Of a stretch of 64,000 nucleotides of DNA, positions 18,832-27,727 are shown in pieces. The notes beneath the pieces were generated by a model, which worked only from the letters and a program-made list of their open reading frames with translations, searched no databases and was not told where the DNA came from. Position 1 is the first letter of the stretch, and each line of letters opens with the position of its first letter. Both the position numbers and the translations under genes were made by a program. The DNA is from DATLED01 sp963750255. Lineage in GTDB: Bacteria > Actinomycetota > Acidimicrobiia > Acidimicrobiales > CADCTF01. The stretch spans positions 682,001 to 746,000 of the forward strand of contig CAVVPZ010000006.1 of NCBI GenBank assembly GCA_963750255.1, read 5' to 3'.

Positions 18832-19965
18832 GTGACTGCCAATGACAGAAGCTCACTGCCTCCTGGACCAGGGACCGTGCGTCTGTCGAATGATGGTGAC
18901 GCTGGGGCAAACGACGCTGTCTATAAGCCGGTGGGATGGACAGACCCCGGCCGGAGCGCTGGCGAGATCTTCGATGGTCCGGCGCTGGAGCAGCAACTAA
19001 TTCGCGTTCTCGGCGACCGCTACGCCGGCATGTGGGTCAATGGCAGCCTCTTCGATGTGGGGGTGATTGCACCTACGAGTTCCGATGAGGTGCTGGTGGC
19101 TCCCTTCGGACGCATCGTTGCTGCGACGTATTCGATGGCGGACCTCATGCGCTGGAAAGAGGCAGTTGCCGCCGCCATGCGAAGCCGTGGCGACAACGTC
19201 GTGAGCGTTGATCTTCGCCGGAACAAGATCGTCCTGCTCGGCGATCAAGCGGAAGATGCTCGTGCAGAGCTCGCTCAGATTGCGCCTATGGATGCACTCG
19301 ACTTGCGCGATACGCCTGCCCGGATTACTCCAACCCACAGCAGCCGCTACAACTGGAACTCGTATTTCGTGCATCAGGAAGCCGGCTTGGGCGTAATCAC
19401 CAACGACGGCCACCGTTTTTGTACTACGGGATTTTACTTGTGGAACGCTTCCTACGGACCGTTCGGATCTACAGCTGGCCACTGCCTCACGGGTCAGGTC
19501 CGAGCTCCAGACAACTCATGGGCCGGGCCAGTCAATGCAAGTCAGTGGGGCCCAGACATCAACGCCGAGATCTTCTCGACTGCTTCGATCGGCAACTACC
19601 CGAGGGTGCATAACCAGAGCAATGGCCATTGGGGCGTGATGGGCGCGTTTTCGGACACGTGGCCGAGACAGGGTGAGCCTGGTGTCTGTTGGTCGGGCGC
19701 GTACGGTTCGAATGGCGACTTCTGTGGTCAGGTCTCGTGGTGGAATGTGACGATCACCGGTGGCGGTCGAAATGTCGCACATCAGTACTGCATCACCGTC
19801 GGGCCAGTGGAGGGTGATAGTGGCGGCCCTATGTACCGTCTCTACGACAACGGTACGGTGCGCGCTATGGGATTGACATCCACGCGAGTAGAGATGGTCG
19901 GGAACTGCGGTACACACATCCAATGGGTGCTTGCTGTGCTGGGCATGCAACTGCCCATTCAATAG
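18832..19965 (+). CDS. Trypsin-like (S1 family) serine protease with N-terminal prodomain-like region
   Basis: The 377-residue protein has the S1 catalytic triad: STAGHCL (His near residue 209), a DINAEIF segment (Asp near 240) and GDSGGPMY (Ser near 332). Residues 35-160 (GPALEQQLIRVLG, then EVLVAPFGRIVA and VVSVDLRRNKIVLLG) look like the folding prodomain of secreted chymotrypsin-like proteases. GTG 18832 has GGAGGGAG about 10 bp upstream. Oddly, no signal peptide precedes the prodomain, although proteases of this build are normally exported. Base composition is visibly less GC-rich than the neighbours, and codons such as ACT, ATT and AAT are common. It may have been acquired with the next genes. 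Confidence 0.8.
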   Translation: MTANDRSSLPPGPGTVRLSNDGDAGANDAVYKPVGWTDPGRSAGEIFDGPALEQQLIRVLGDRYAGMWVNGSLFDVGVIAPTSSDEVLVAPFGRIVAATYSMADLMRWKEAVAAAMRSRGDNVVSVDLRRNKIVLLGDQAEDARAELAQIAPMDALDLRDTPARITPTHSSRYNWNSYFVHQEAGLGVITNDGHRFCTTGFYLWNASYGPFGSTAGHCLTGQVRAPDNSWAGPVNASQWGPDINAEIFSTASIGNYPRVHNQSNGHWGVMGAFSDTWPRQGEPGVCWSGAYGSNGDFCGQVSWWNVTITGGGRNVAHQYCITVGPVEGDSGGPMYRLYDNGTVRAMGLTSTRVEMVGNCGTHIQWVLAVLGMQLPIQ

Positions 19966-19974
19966 GCTCTGAAG

Positions 19975-20415
19975 ATGATCTCTGTCCGGCCACTGGTGCC
20001 TCTGGCGATGGCGCTCCTCGTGGTAACCGGTGGCTGTTCCAGAGACCATCCGGACGTCGTCGCTCAGCCGAACGCGACATCTACCTCCACGGTTCCGCAA
20101 TCAATTGAGGCGCCGATCGAGAAGTGGGTGGCAAAGATCGTCGATTCCGACAGCGCCAGTGTTTCGTTTGCCTATGTCGGTGGTTCCTGCCTCAAGTTTG
20201 ATCACGCCGTAGTGGACGAGAGCGCTGATGACGTCGTAAAGGTCGCGATCGTCGGGCGCCGCCTCCAGCCGAGCGGGACCGAAGGTTGTACGGCGGCAGG
20301 AACCCTGGAGAGCGGGGCGTTCCAGCTGCAGGCTCCGCTTGGCAAGAGGCGTATCGAGGGTGGATGCACCGACGCTCCGGAAGACCCGACCTGTCAGTTT
20401 CTCAGCCAGTCGTAG
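19975..20415 (+). CDS. Small lipoprotein of unknown function
   Basis: The 146-residue product has a lipoprotein signal: MISVRPL, a hydrophobic core, and the lipobox VTGGC with Cys at residue 21, so it should be tethered to the outer face of the membrane. The mature part has three more cysteines after the lipobox Cys, at C65, C94 and C124, with a further C133 near the end, suggesting disulphides. No family is recognised. It starts 9 bp after the S1 protease and shares its lower GC, so the two are probably one transcription unit. A role as partner or inhibitor of the protease is only a guess. Confidence 0.6.
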   Translation: MISVRPLVPLAMALLVVTGGCSRDHPDVVAQPNATSTSTVPQSIEAPIEKWVAKIVDSDSASVSFAYVGGSCLKFDHAVVDESADDVVKVAIVGRRLQPSGTEGCTAAGTLESGAFQLQAPLGKRRIEGGCTDAPEDPTCQFLSQS

Positions 20416-20909
20416 CCTTTAGCGGCGCCCGAGTTTATGGGCGGGGCGTCAGTCCCCGTCTGCTCTTCATCCTGTGATTTTGCGCAGTCGTCGAGTGTCA
20501 TCACACCGTGCCATCCTCCCCAGCGTCGCAACCCCGGGAGGGTTCGTTTGATCGGCCCGGCGTGGGGTGTCCTTGATGGAGCGGTGCCGACCGGGCCGGC
20601 CACTACGTCGTTAGCTGTGGAACGCCCCTTCGCCGCGGTGCGTGCGCAGGACCAACCGGCGTGGGCTCAGGCGATGGTCCTGAAGCACTGCGCTGGCCTC
20701 GGTGGGGCCAACAACGGCACTGCACGACAACGGTCGGCAACGTCGCCCGAGGGACTTACTCGACGTGGGGGGCCCCTGGATCGTGGCTCGCCTCGAGTAG
20801 CGAACCATCCGCATCGGGTCCTCGCTCATCGACGTCAGCCACCGCAGCCGCGAAGACCAGCCATTCGGAACGGCCAGCGACGAACTCGTCCGTCTAGTAA
20901 ATTAGGCGG
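20416..20909. other. 494-bp stretch without a supported gene
   Basis: No reading frame here has convincing protein features. A short open stretch on the plus strand ends at a TAG near 20902 (final residues DELVRLVN) and reads like a worn-down gene end, but it has an in-frame stop and no recognisable family. No terminator or transposase sequence was found. It separates the protease/lipoprotein pair from the HicA/HicB pair. Confidence 0.4.
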
Positions 20910-21113
20910 GTGACGGGTCGTGAGCTACTCCGGTTGCTGACGAGTCGTCGGTTCGACTGCGTGGTCGTCCGCCAACGCGGGTCGCACGTCATCGTCCAGT
21001 GTGGCGACTGCCGGACCGTCGTACCGCTACACGGCAAAGACCTCGCCTCGGGAACGTGGGCCGACATCCGGTCCTCGCTTTCCCCGTGCCTCGGAGAGAA
21101 GTGGTGGCAATGA
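20910..21113 (+). CDS. HicA-like mRNA interferase toxin
   Basis: The 67-residue protein has the HicA double-stranded-RNA-binding-like fold signature: an N-terminal helix (GRELLRLLTSRRF), then RQRGSHVIVQCGD with the catalytic His, and VPLHGKDLASGTWADIRSSL. HicA toxins cleave mRNA and are held inactive by HicB. GTG 20910 is the only sensible start. The stop overlaps the ATG of the next gene (ATGA at 21110), the usual tight toxin-antitoxin coupling. Confidence 0.75.
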   Translation: MTGRELLRLLTSRRFDCVVVRQRGSHVIVQCGDCRTVVPLHGKDLASGTWADIRSSLSPCLGEKWWQ

Positions 21114-21490
21114 CGAAGCAACTGTTCAAGGTGGCGGTTCGGCGAGATCCGAGCGATGGAAGTGCATGGCTAGTCAACGTTGCCGGCACCCCGGGTGCGC
21201 ACACGTTCGGCCGATCCCTGGCCGAGGCGAAGCGCCACGGTATCGAAGTCATCGCCTTGTGGTTCGAGATCGAGCCCGACGACTTCGAGGTCGAATGGGA
21301 CGTCAAGCTCGGAGCACTGGCGGCGCCGGTTCGGCAGGCACGACACACGATGGCGCATGCCGAAGCCGACCGCCATCGCCGCGACGAAGCCGTAAAAGCC
21401 TTGACCGAACAAGGTGTCAGCTATCGGGACATCGCCGACCTACTCGGTCTCTCCCACCAGCGCGTGGCCCAGATCGCCCAGGCATCCTGA
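21110..21490 (+). CDS. HicB-like antitoxin with C-terminal HTH
   Basis: The 126-residue protein has an N-terminal HicB-type domain (FKVAVRRDPSDGSAWLVNVA, then GAHTFGRSLAEAKRHGIEVI) and a C-terminal helix-turn-helix (YRDIADLLGLSHQRVAQIAQ). It would bind HicA-like toxin and repress its own operon. GTG codons at 21101 and 21104 could also start it, but ATG 21110 overlaps the toxin stop. The DNA-binding domain resembles sigma-like HTH modules rather than the ribbon-helix-helix of some HicB proteins. Confidence 0.68.
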   Translation: MTKQLFKVAVRRDPSDGSAWLVNVAGTPGAHTFGRSLAEAKRHGIEVIALWFEIEPDDFEVEWDVKLGALAAPVRQARHTMAHAEADRHRRDEAVKALTEQGVSYRDIADLLGLSHQRVAQIAQAS

Positions 21491-21504
21491 GTCGCCACCC
21501 CTAC

Positions 21505-21630
21505 GTGCCTCAGTTGGGCTTCGGCTACGACGTCGAGAACCTCAAGCGGAGGCGAGGCGCTCCGACGATTCTTGGACGTCGCGTAGCGCCCGAAACCGTC
21601 GACCAATTCGTCGATGATGCCGCCTCGTAA
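21505..21630 (+). CDS. Short unassigned reading frame after the antitoxin
   Basis: A 41-residue frame from GTG 21505 to TAA 21628-21630 contains NLKRRRGAPTILGRRVAPET. The codon pattern is plausible and it follows the antitoxin by 14 bp, but no family is recognised and no ribosome binding site is obvious. It may be the remaining end of a lost gene. Confidence 0.25.
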   Translation: MPQLGFGYDVENLKRRRGAPTILGRRVAPETVDQFVDDAAS

Positions 21631-21695
21631 ATGCTCCCAAGATCACCTGTGCCCCGGTTCGACCGGCGAAAAGGCCTATTTCCATGGCGCGGAGG

Positions 21696-21714
21696 CGGTA
21701 CTAATCCGGTACTA
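21696..21714. repeat. Direct repeat of CGGTACTA
   Basis: CGGTACTA occurs twice with an 11-bp period, one helical turn apart, in the gene-free stretch between the antitoxin and the dehydrogenase remnant. Same-face spacing fits a protein-binding site, but no partner is known. Confidence 0.35.
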
Positions 21715-21801
21715 GAACGGCGTCAGATCTAGTCCCACGAGGGCCAGCTCGAGGGCCAAATTCACGCCTGGAACGGCCTCAGCGGACGCATTTGGCACAA
21801 C

Positions 21802-21879
21802 ATGGACATCTTCGAGGGCACCGAGCAGATCGAACAATTGGTGATCTCCCGGGCCATCAGCGGACTGCGCATCGAGTAG
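21802..21879 (+). pseudogene. Remnant of an acyl-CoA dehydrogenase 3' end
   Basis: These 78 bp encode MDIFEGTEQIEQLVISRAIS and then GLRIE and a TAG stop, the C-terminus of an acyl-CoA dehydrogenase. They match the last 78 bp of the gene at 17507-18724 with ten mismatches (about 87 percent identity). The mismatches change only one residue (Q to E), so the copy diverged under selection as part of a working gene before it was cut off. Nothing homologous precedes base 21802. The stretch 21880-22099 after it holds no supported gene. Confidence 0.75.
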
Positions 21880-22099
21880 GTCTGAGCTGGGCTTTTGCTC
21901 GCCTGACCGCCACGTTGCCACCTGAGAGACCTCGGTGGACGGAGGCGTGGTGCGCGACCTCCTAGGTCGGTCAACCCACCCAGAATGGCCGCCGACCCGG
22001 AGGCAGCCATGCACGATCTGGGTGGGAAGGCACGTTGATACCTTGTGCCGCGGAGGGCGCCTCCGGGCGCGCCGAACTGCCTCGCGAGGGAGGAATTGC

Positions 22100-23035
22100 A
22101 TGCTGCAGATCCGAGGTCGCATCCACCCGGGCGGCGCGGCCATGAGCGCTCTGGGTCTCGTCGCTGTCGTCGTGCTGGCTGGATGCGGGCGGGCGTCCTC
22201 GCCCGACACGCCCGATCAGGGGGCCGCTCCCCTCCACGCTGCAGCGGTGTGCCCCGGCGGCAGCGTCGATGACGGCCTCGTCGTCTGCTCGCAGTTGCAC
22301 CCGGAGGGTGATGCGCTGCAGTTGCCGGCTGACACCGGAACGAGGCAATACGGCGCGATCGGTCGTGGTGGCGAGCGGTTCCTCACCCGCAAGGGCCCGC
22401 GGACCTTGGCCACACCGGCGCGTGAACGACTTGTCGCCGATGGCGAGTTCCCCGACCGGGCGGCTCCCTATGCCCGAACGGTCTACCGTGCGCACGTCGA
22501 CGGCGGCGTCGTCCGCGACCTGACGCCGGTCGTCCGCGTCGAGGAGCGAGCGCTGATGACCAGGGTCTTCGGCGGCAAGGTGTTGGAGGGCAAGATCGCC
22601 TCGCGGATCGGACCCGAGGACGGATACGACCTCGACTCGACGCTCCCGATCCGCATCGAGCTCGAGCCGGAAGCGACCGGTGCGACCGTGCGCGGACGTA
22701 TCGTCAATGCGACGACCGGAGTAGAGATGTCCACGGGTGCCTGCGCTGCCCCGTTGACCGCGGCCGGCGCCAACGACCCCCTGGCTCCTCCCTTCACGGA
22801 GACGGTTTCGCTGCAGCGCTACCCGTCGATGCACGTGGTGTTCGACGACGAGCTGGTTCTGAAGTGGGATGCCGATACAACCAACATGGGGGCGGCCTTC
22901 TATCCCTCGGTCGGGACGCTGCTCGGGCTCGAGCCCCTCGAGGCCTCGTGGGAGGCGACCCCGCACGGCAACCCGACCGCCGGCCCCGCAGTCACCTTGG
23001 CGATCGTCGAAGGCGGCGGGGCCAGCTGCACCTGA
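22100..23035 (+). CDS. Secreted lipoprotein of unknown function
   Basis: The 311-residue product begins at ATG 22100, 7 bp after a strong GGGAGGA ribosome binding site. It has a lipoprotein signal with the lipobox VLAGCG (Cys near residue 31), so it is expected on the outside of the membrane. The mature domain is rich in beta-strand-like segments, with GVVRDLTPVVRVEERALMTR and IRIELEPEATGATVRGRIVN, and contains a few cysteines (C49, C58, C218 region). No family is recognised. GC content returns to the level of the surrounding chromosome, so the lower-GC segment ends before this gene. Confidence 0.7.
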   Translation: MLQIRGRIHPGGAAMSALGLVAVVVLAGCGRASSPDTPDQGAAPLHAAAVCPGGSVDDGLVVCSQLHPEGDALQLPADTGTRQYGAIGRGGERFLTRKGPRTLATPARERLVADGEFPDRAAPYARTVYRAHVDGGVVRDLTPVVRVEERALMTRVFGGKVLEGKIASRIGPEDGYDLDSTLPIRIELEPEATGATVRGRIVNATTGVEMSTGACAAPLTAAGANDPLAPPFTETVSLQRYPSMHVVFDDELVLKWDADTTNMGAAFYPSVGTLLGLEPLEASWEATPHGNPTAGPAVTLAIVEGGGASCT

Positions 23036-23081
23036 GCAACGGTCGTCGCCGGCGACCGCGCCCAAATGGGAGAGGGAGCTG

Positions 23082-24309
23082 TCAGGTGACCGGTTGGCCG
23101 CCGATCCAGACGAGGCGGGGCCGGGTCAGCGCGTCGATGTCGGTCAGGGGGTCGCCGTCGACGGCGAGGACGTCGGCGCGCCTACCGACTTCGAGGAGGC
23201 CGCGGTCGCCGAGGCGGAGGTGCGAGGCGGCCACGGAGGTCGCAGCCTCGAGCGCTTCGCGGGGACTCAACCCGAGCGTGTCCTCGCGCGCCATCCCGGC
23301 GACGTCGGCGGGGAAGTCGGTGTGGGGCCGCATCGGGATGCCGGCATCGCTCCCGGCGATCAACAACACCCCCGCCGCCCGGAGCGACCGTTGGGCTGCC
23401 GTCAACTGCTTGAACTTGCTGAGCAGGCGTCTCGGCACGGGGTCCAGTTGCTCGGGCGGGACGTCCATCAGCCGCAGGAGGCTGACGCCGAACGTCGGGC
23501 AGAACGCCACGCCGTTCGCAGCCATGAGGTCGGCCGTCTCCGCGTCGTAGGCGATGCCGTCGGGTGTCTCGAAGAAGCAGTGCTCGATCGTCGAGACACC
23601 GGCCGTCGCCGCTCGCCGGATGCCCTCGGGCGCGTGGGCGTGGGCCGCCACCGGTCGCCCGGCGGCGGTGGCCTCGCGGACGCACGCAGCCATCTCGCTC
23701 TCCCCGTACTGCGGCGCGAACGGGTCCGTGTCAGGGGTGAGGTTGCCGCCGGTGGCGAAGATCTTGATCACGTCCGCGCCGAGCGACACCTGGGTCCGCA
23801 CTGCGGCAACGATCTCGTCGGACGTCGTGCACTCGTGGCTGAACCAATGACAGTGTCCACCGGGCGTCGTGATCGGACTCCCCGCAGCGATGATCCGTCC
23901 GCCAGCGACTCGGCCGGTGGCGGCGCGGTCGCGGACCTCGAAGATGACCTCGTTGGGCCCGCCCAAGTCGCGCACGGTCGTGACGCCGACGCGGGCTGAT
24001 GCTTCGAGGCGACCGACAGCGGCGGCCACCATGGTGTCGACGCCGGCGTCGCGATCGGCGAGGAAGTCTTCCACCGGCGTCAGCGTCGACGAGAAGACCA
24101 GATGCACGTGGGCGTTGATGAGGCCCGGCATCACGGTGCAGCCGGGCAGGTCGATGGTGTCTGCACCGTCGCCGCGTGCTCCCGAGGTCGGCCACTCGTC
24201 CGACGGCGGCGATGGCGCCATCCTCGGACAGAACGAAACCCCGGTCGATGACCTCAGAGCCCACGCCCCGCCATACCCGATCTGCCGTCACGATCCGCCG
24301 GTTCGCCAT
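23082..24309 (-). CDS. Metal-dependent amidohydrolase, one frameshift
   Basis: The corrected protein has 408 residues. It shows the amidohydrolase metal-site motifs: GLINAHVHLVF (H-x-H), GADVIKIFATGG (the carboxylated Lys), AAHAHAPEGI and STIEHCFFE (two His) and LIAGSDAGIP (Asp). This pattern fits the imidazolonepropionase/Xaa-Pro dipeptidase-like branch that hydrolyses cyclic or peptide amides. The N-terminus (MANRRIVTADRVWRG) lies in a different frame; one extra base near 24182 explains the jump. The start at ATG 24309 follows the response regulator gene by 20 bp, so it is the last gene of the kinase operon. Substrate is unknown. Confidence 0.8.
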
Positions 24310-24329
24310 GGCCACAGTGTGGCGCTTCT

Positions 24330-24707
24330 TCAGGTGTCGAGGGCGAGCAAATGCTGGACGGTCGAGAGCAGCTTGGGCAGGTCGTCCTTGCGTAGGAACG
24401 CGTCGATGGCCGGCTCCTTGCGAGCCTCGGCGGCCAAGTCGTAGGCGGTGAAGAGCAGGATCTTGGCGTCGGGCGCGACGGCTCGGAGGAGAGGAGCGGC
24501 CTCGAGACCGGTCATCGGGCCCTCGATGGAGTGGTCGAGGAGGATGAGGGCGGGGTGGGTCTCCTTGGCCAGTGCGATGGCTTCTTCGGCGCTGGCGGCC
24601 TCGCCTTCGAGACGCATCCGCGGGTCTTGTTGCAGCACCATCCGGATGAGCAACCGCATGTCGGGCTCGTCCTCCACCACCACGAGCACCCTGATCGGAT
24701 CCGCCAC
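24330..24707 (-). CDS. Single-domain response regulator
   Basis: The 125-residue protein is a stand-alone receiver domain. The acidic pocket (VEDEPD near residue 11), the phosphorylated Asp in LILLDHSIEG near residue 58, the switch Thr in LLFTAYD near 88 and the conserved Lys in FLRKDD near 107 are all present. With no output domain, it would relay phosphate or act by protein contact. Its start lies 9 bp after the stop of the histidine kinase gene, so the two are almost certainly a pair. Confidence 0.9.
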   Translation of the reverse strand: MADPIRVLVVVEDEPDMRLLIRMVLQQDPRMRLEGEAASAEEAIALAKETHPALILLDHSIEGPMTGLEAAPLLRAVAPDAKILLFTAYDLAAEARKEPAIDAFLRKDDLPKLLSTVQHLLALDT

Positions 24708-24716
24708 GCCTGTTGT

Positions 24717-26485
24717 CTATCGCACGGGCGGGGTGGTGGATTGGGGCAGGCGCACGGCGAAACAAGAGCCTTTGGGTTCATTGGGCTCGAACCACGCGTC
24801 GCCGCCTCCGGCTCGAGCGAGGCCGAGCACGATCGACAAGCCGAGACCAGTGCCACGCCGGTCAGCGGCGCGCGCTTCGTCGTGACGGGCGAACCGCTGG
24901 AACAGGCGGTCGCGAAAGTTGTCCTCGATGCCCCTGCCACGATCCCGAACTCGGATCTCGACCGCGGGTGAAGGAGTATTGACGGCGCAAACCTCCACCC
25001 GGATAGGGGGACCTCCGTACTTTTGGGCATTCGACAGGTAGTTCCGGAGGATGCGACTGAGGTGGTCATGATCGGCCAGCACAGTGAGCCCGGCGGGCAC
25101 CTCGCCGAGGACGATGCCGGCGTCGGCGAACTCGTCGAGCGCGGCCTCGAGGGCCGAGCGCACGTCGAGGCTCTCCTGCAGGGGGGCGACGGCGTCGGAG
25201 TCGATCTTGGAGACCGTCAACAGGTCGTCAACTAGCCGGCTGAGGTGAGTGGCCTGGCGAGCGATCGCTTCGAGGTTGGCCAGCTTGACCGAGTCGGGAA
25301 GCGAGTCGAAGTTGTCCGCCGTCATCGAGGCGAACCCGGTGACGAGGGCGACAGGGGTGCGCAAGTCATGGGAAGCGATGGCCACGAATTCACGCATGGC
25401 GTCATTGGCTCGTTGGAGTTCGAGCGCGAGGAGGCGCTCTCGTTCGGACAAGGCCGACCGCTGCAGGGCGACTTCGGTCAGGCGGGCGAGCTGCTGGAGA
25501 ATCTCGGTCTCCTCCCGCCCGAAGTAGGGCATGTAGTGACTCGTCTTGAGGCTGATGCGACCATCCCCGAGCGGGATCGACAGGGAGAGGTCGTCGTCGC
25601 CGAGGCTGGCGAGGTCGCTCCCGGCGAGGGCGACCTCCTCGGCCGGCGTGACGCCGACGCTGGCGAGTGTGACACCCGATCCGTCGCTGATGATCGCGCC
25701 GGCCGCGCCCATGACCCGGGCCACGTGGGGCGCAAGGACTTCGGCCACCTCGCGTCGGGTCATCGCCGCCATGAGCCCGGCCTCGGCCTCACGGAGGCGA
25801 AGTTCCTCCGGGCGGCGCCACGCTGCGAGCACGAGCCGGGGGGAGAAAAACCGAGGAGAAAGAGCGGTCCGGTGGCGATGACCAGAGCGGCCACGACGAC
25901 CTGGCCGATCGAGGCGTCCTCGCCCGAGGGGGATGCACCCGAGATCACGATAGCCAGAGCCAATCCCGCCGCCCCCATCGAGAGGGTGCGCATGCGGCGC
26001 CTGGCGACCGTTGGCTGTCCGGCCCCCGCCCTCCACAACCAGATGGCGACCAGGCCGGAGAGCACCGCCCACTGCACGACGATGAGCACAACGTACGCAA
26101 CGAATTCGGGCGACCGGGCCTGACCGGTGACGGGGAAGCGCCGGAAGGTGAAGGGGAGCGCGCAACAGACGGCCGTGGTCGCCGCACTCACGATACGGGT
26201 GACCCGACCCGGCTGCCGGAAGGTGGCCCCGAACCGATAGAGGCAGTAGGGAAAGAGCAGGAGGACGGCGACGAGACACTTGCGGGCGAGATCGATCTCG
26301 GTCGACGTGCCCTCGGCGGGGAGGATCCGGCCGGCGATCGACACGGCGGCGAGGATGCCGAGGGTCGCCGCCAGCCATGCTCGAGCGGCGCCCCGGCGCT
26401 GTCGCCATCGGAGGATCGCCACTCCGGCCAAAGCCACGAACGACGCCGCATTCACGAGGTTGAGGACGCGGAGGGTCTCGTTCAC
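24717..26485 (-). CDS. Membrane sensor histidine kinase, one frameshift
   Basis: The corrected protein has 589 residues: an N-terminal membrane region of about seven segments (from MNETLRVLNLVNAAS to the ATGPLFLLGF segment), a GAF-like middle (MTRREVAEVLAPHVARVMGA), a HisKA helix with the phospho-accepting His in FVAIASHDLRTPVALVTGFA, and a HATPase domain with the N box ILRNYLSNAQKYGG, G1 DRGRGI and G2 GTGLGLSIV. The membrane half and kinase half lie in different frames. A missing base in the T5/C6 run near 25845 explains it and restores GFFSPRLVLAAW. It probably phosphorylates the adjacent receiver protein. The signal is unknown. Confidence 0.85.
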
Positions 26486-26603
26486 GGAGGCGGGGGCAGC
26501 GGTGTTCGCTGCCGGTCGAGTATGCCACCGGCCACGCCGTCACGCCCGGTCGAGGTACTCGGGCCAGCGCCGGCCGATCGCGGCGCGGTTACGGTCGAGC
26601 GCC

Positions 26604-27650
26604 ATGAAACTGGTGACCGGGGTAGGGGGCTGGCCCAAGCGCGTGCCCGAGATGGCCAAGCAGGCCGAGGAGGCCGGCTTCGACGTCCTCACGTGCGGCG
26701 AGTTGGCCCACGATTCGATGCTGACGATGGCCCTGGCGGCGACGACCACGGAGCGGGTCGAACTCCAGACCTCGGTCACGATCGCATTCCCTCGGAGTCC
26801 GATGGTGTTGGCCATGGAGGCGTGGGACATCCAGCACCTGTCGGGCGGCCGGTTCAGCATCGGGCTGGGGACACAGGTGAAGGGCCACAACGAGCGGCGC
26901 TTCGGCGGCACGTGGTCGGCGCCAGCACCGCGTATGCGCGAATACATCGACATGATGCGCGCCATCTGGGACTCGTGGCAGAACCGCACCAAGCCTGATT
27001 TCGTCGGAGAGCAGTACCGCTACACGCTGATGAGTCCGAACTTCGATCCTGGTCCCATCGACGCCCCGTTCCCCAAGATCGGCCTCGCCATGGTCGGCCC
27101 CGGCATGGCTCGTTTGGCGGGCGAACGCGCCGACGTGGTCATGCCCCACGGCGGGATCATGTCCGACAAGTACATGCGGGAGGTGCTGCTCCCGGCCGTC
27201 GGGGCCGGGCTCGCAGCCACGGGGCGGACGTGGTCCGACATCGAGATCGCGGCCAGCGGGTACCTCGTGCTCTACGACGACGAGCGGGAGATCGAGGAAA
27301 AGATGATGGGGATGCGCCAGACCCTGTCGTTCTACGGGTCGACCCGCACCTATCACAAGGTGCTCGCCGTCCACGGCCTCGAAGAGCTCGGCCAGAAGCT
27401 CTACGCGCTCTCGGTCCAGGGTCGCTGGGACGACATGCGCGAGGCGGTGCCGCTCGAAGCCATCGCCGAGTTGGCGCAAACCTGTCGCTACGACGATCTT
27501 CCCGAGTTCCTCGCTGAGCACCGCGAGTACGCGTCGCGCATCGGCGTCGGGCTTCCCATGAAGACCCCCGAGGACCGCGAGCGCGCTGCCGACATCCGGT
27601 CTCGCATCCAGTCCCTCGACACGCCGAAGGTCCCCAAGGAACTGGCCTGA
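26604..27650 (+). CDS. LLM-class flavin/F420-dependent oxidoreductase
   Basis: The 348-residue protein is a luciferase-like monooxygenase family enzyme, probably F420-dependent as is common in actinobacteria. Motifs include KQAEEAGFDVLTCGE near residue 18, SVTIAFPRSPMVLAMEAWD near 56, LSGGRFSIGLGTQVKGHNE near 79 and IGLAMVGPGMARLAGERAD near 152. It starts at ATG 26604, divergent from the histidine kinase gene. The substrate is unknown; related enzymes act on hydride transfer to cyclic ketones, sugars or fatty-acid-like compounds. Confidence 0.85.
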   Translation: MKLVTGVGGWPKRVPEMAKQAEEAGFDVLTCGELAHDSMLTMALAATTTERVELQTSVTIAFPRSPMVLAMEAWDIQHLSGGRFSIGLGTQVKGHNERRFGGTWSAPAPRMREYIDMMRAIWDSWQNRTKPDFVGEQYRYTLMSPNFDPGPIDAPFPKIGLAMVGPGMARLAGERADVVMPHGGIMSDKYMREVLLPAVGAGLAATGRTWSDIEIAASGYLVLYDDEREIEEKMMGMRQTLSFYGSTRTYHKVLAVHGLEELGQKLYALSVQGRWDDMREAVPLEAIAELAQTCRYDDLPEFLAEHREYASRIGVGLPMKTPEDRERAADIRSRIQSLDTPKVPKELA

Positions 27651-27658
27651 CCGACGAC

Positions 27659-27680
27659 CGTCACTCGCTAGGGAGTGACG
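27659..27680 (+). terminator. Hairpin after the LLM oxidoreductase
   Basis: CGTCACTC and GAGTGACG form an 8-bp perfect stem around a six-base loop, 9 bp after the oxidoreductase stop. No T-run follows. It could terminate transcription, or be a further half-site array for the neighbouring regulator, since its arms share CACTC/GAGTG with the palindrome 13 bp downstream. Confidence 0.45.
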
Positions 27681-27692
27681 CATTTCACGCGA

Positions 27693-27712
27693 CTGAGTGA
27701 GCGCTCACTCAG
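27693..27712. promoter_or_regulatory. Perfect 20-bp palindrome, probable TetR operator
   Basis: CTGAGTGAGC followed by its exact complement GCTCACTCAG forms a perfect palindrome ending 15 bp before the TetR start at 27728. Position and symmetry fit autorepression of the regulator/ABC-exporter operon. The short distance to the GTG suggests a leaderless or very short-leader transcript. Confidence 0.7.
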
Positions 27713-27727
27713 GTAACGTGGACGGCC

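Noticed and set aside
20611..20829. A 72-residue minus-strand frame beginning MSEDPMRMV
   Set aside because: No ribosome binding site, no family and no conserved neighbour; codon pattern is not better than in the other frames.
21696..21714. Iterons of a replication origin
   Set aside because: Only two copies of an 8-bp repeat exist and no replication gene lies nearby.
20416..21801. Insertion sequence or integrase at the edge of the lower-GC segment
   Set aside because: I looked for transposase or integrase motifs and terminal inverted repeats and found none.
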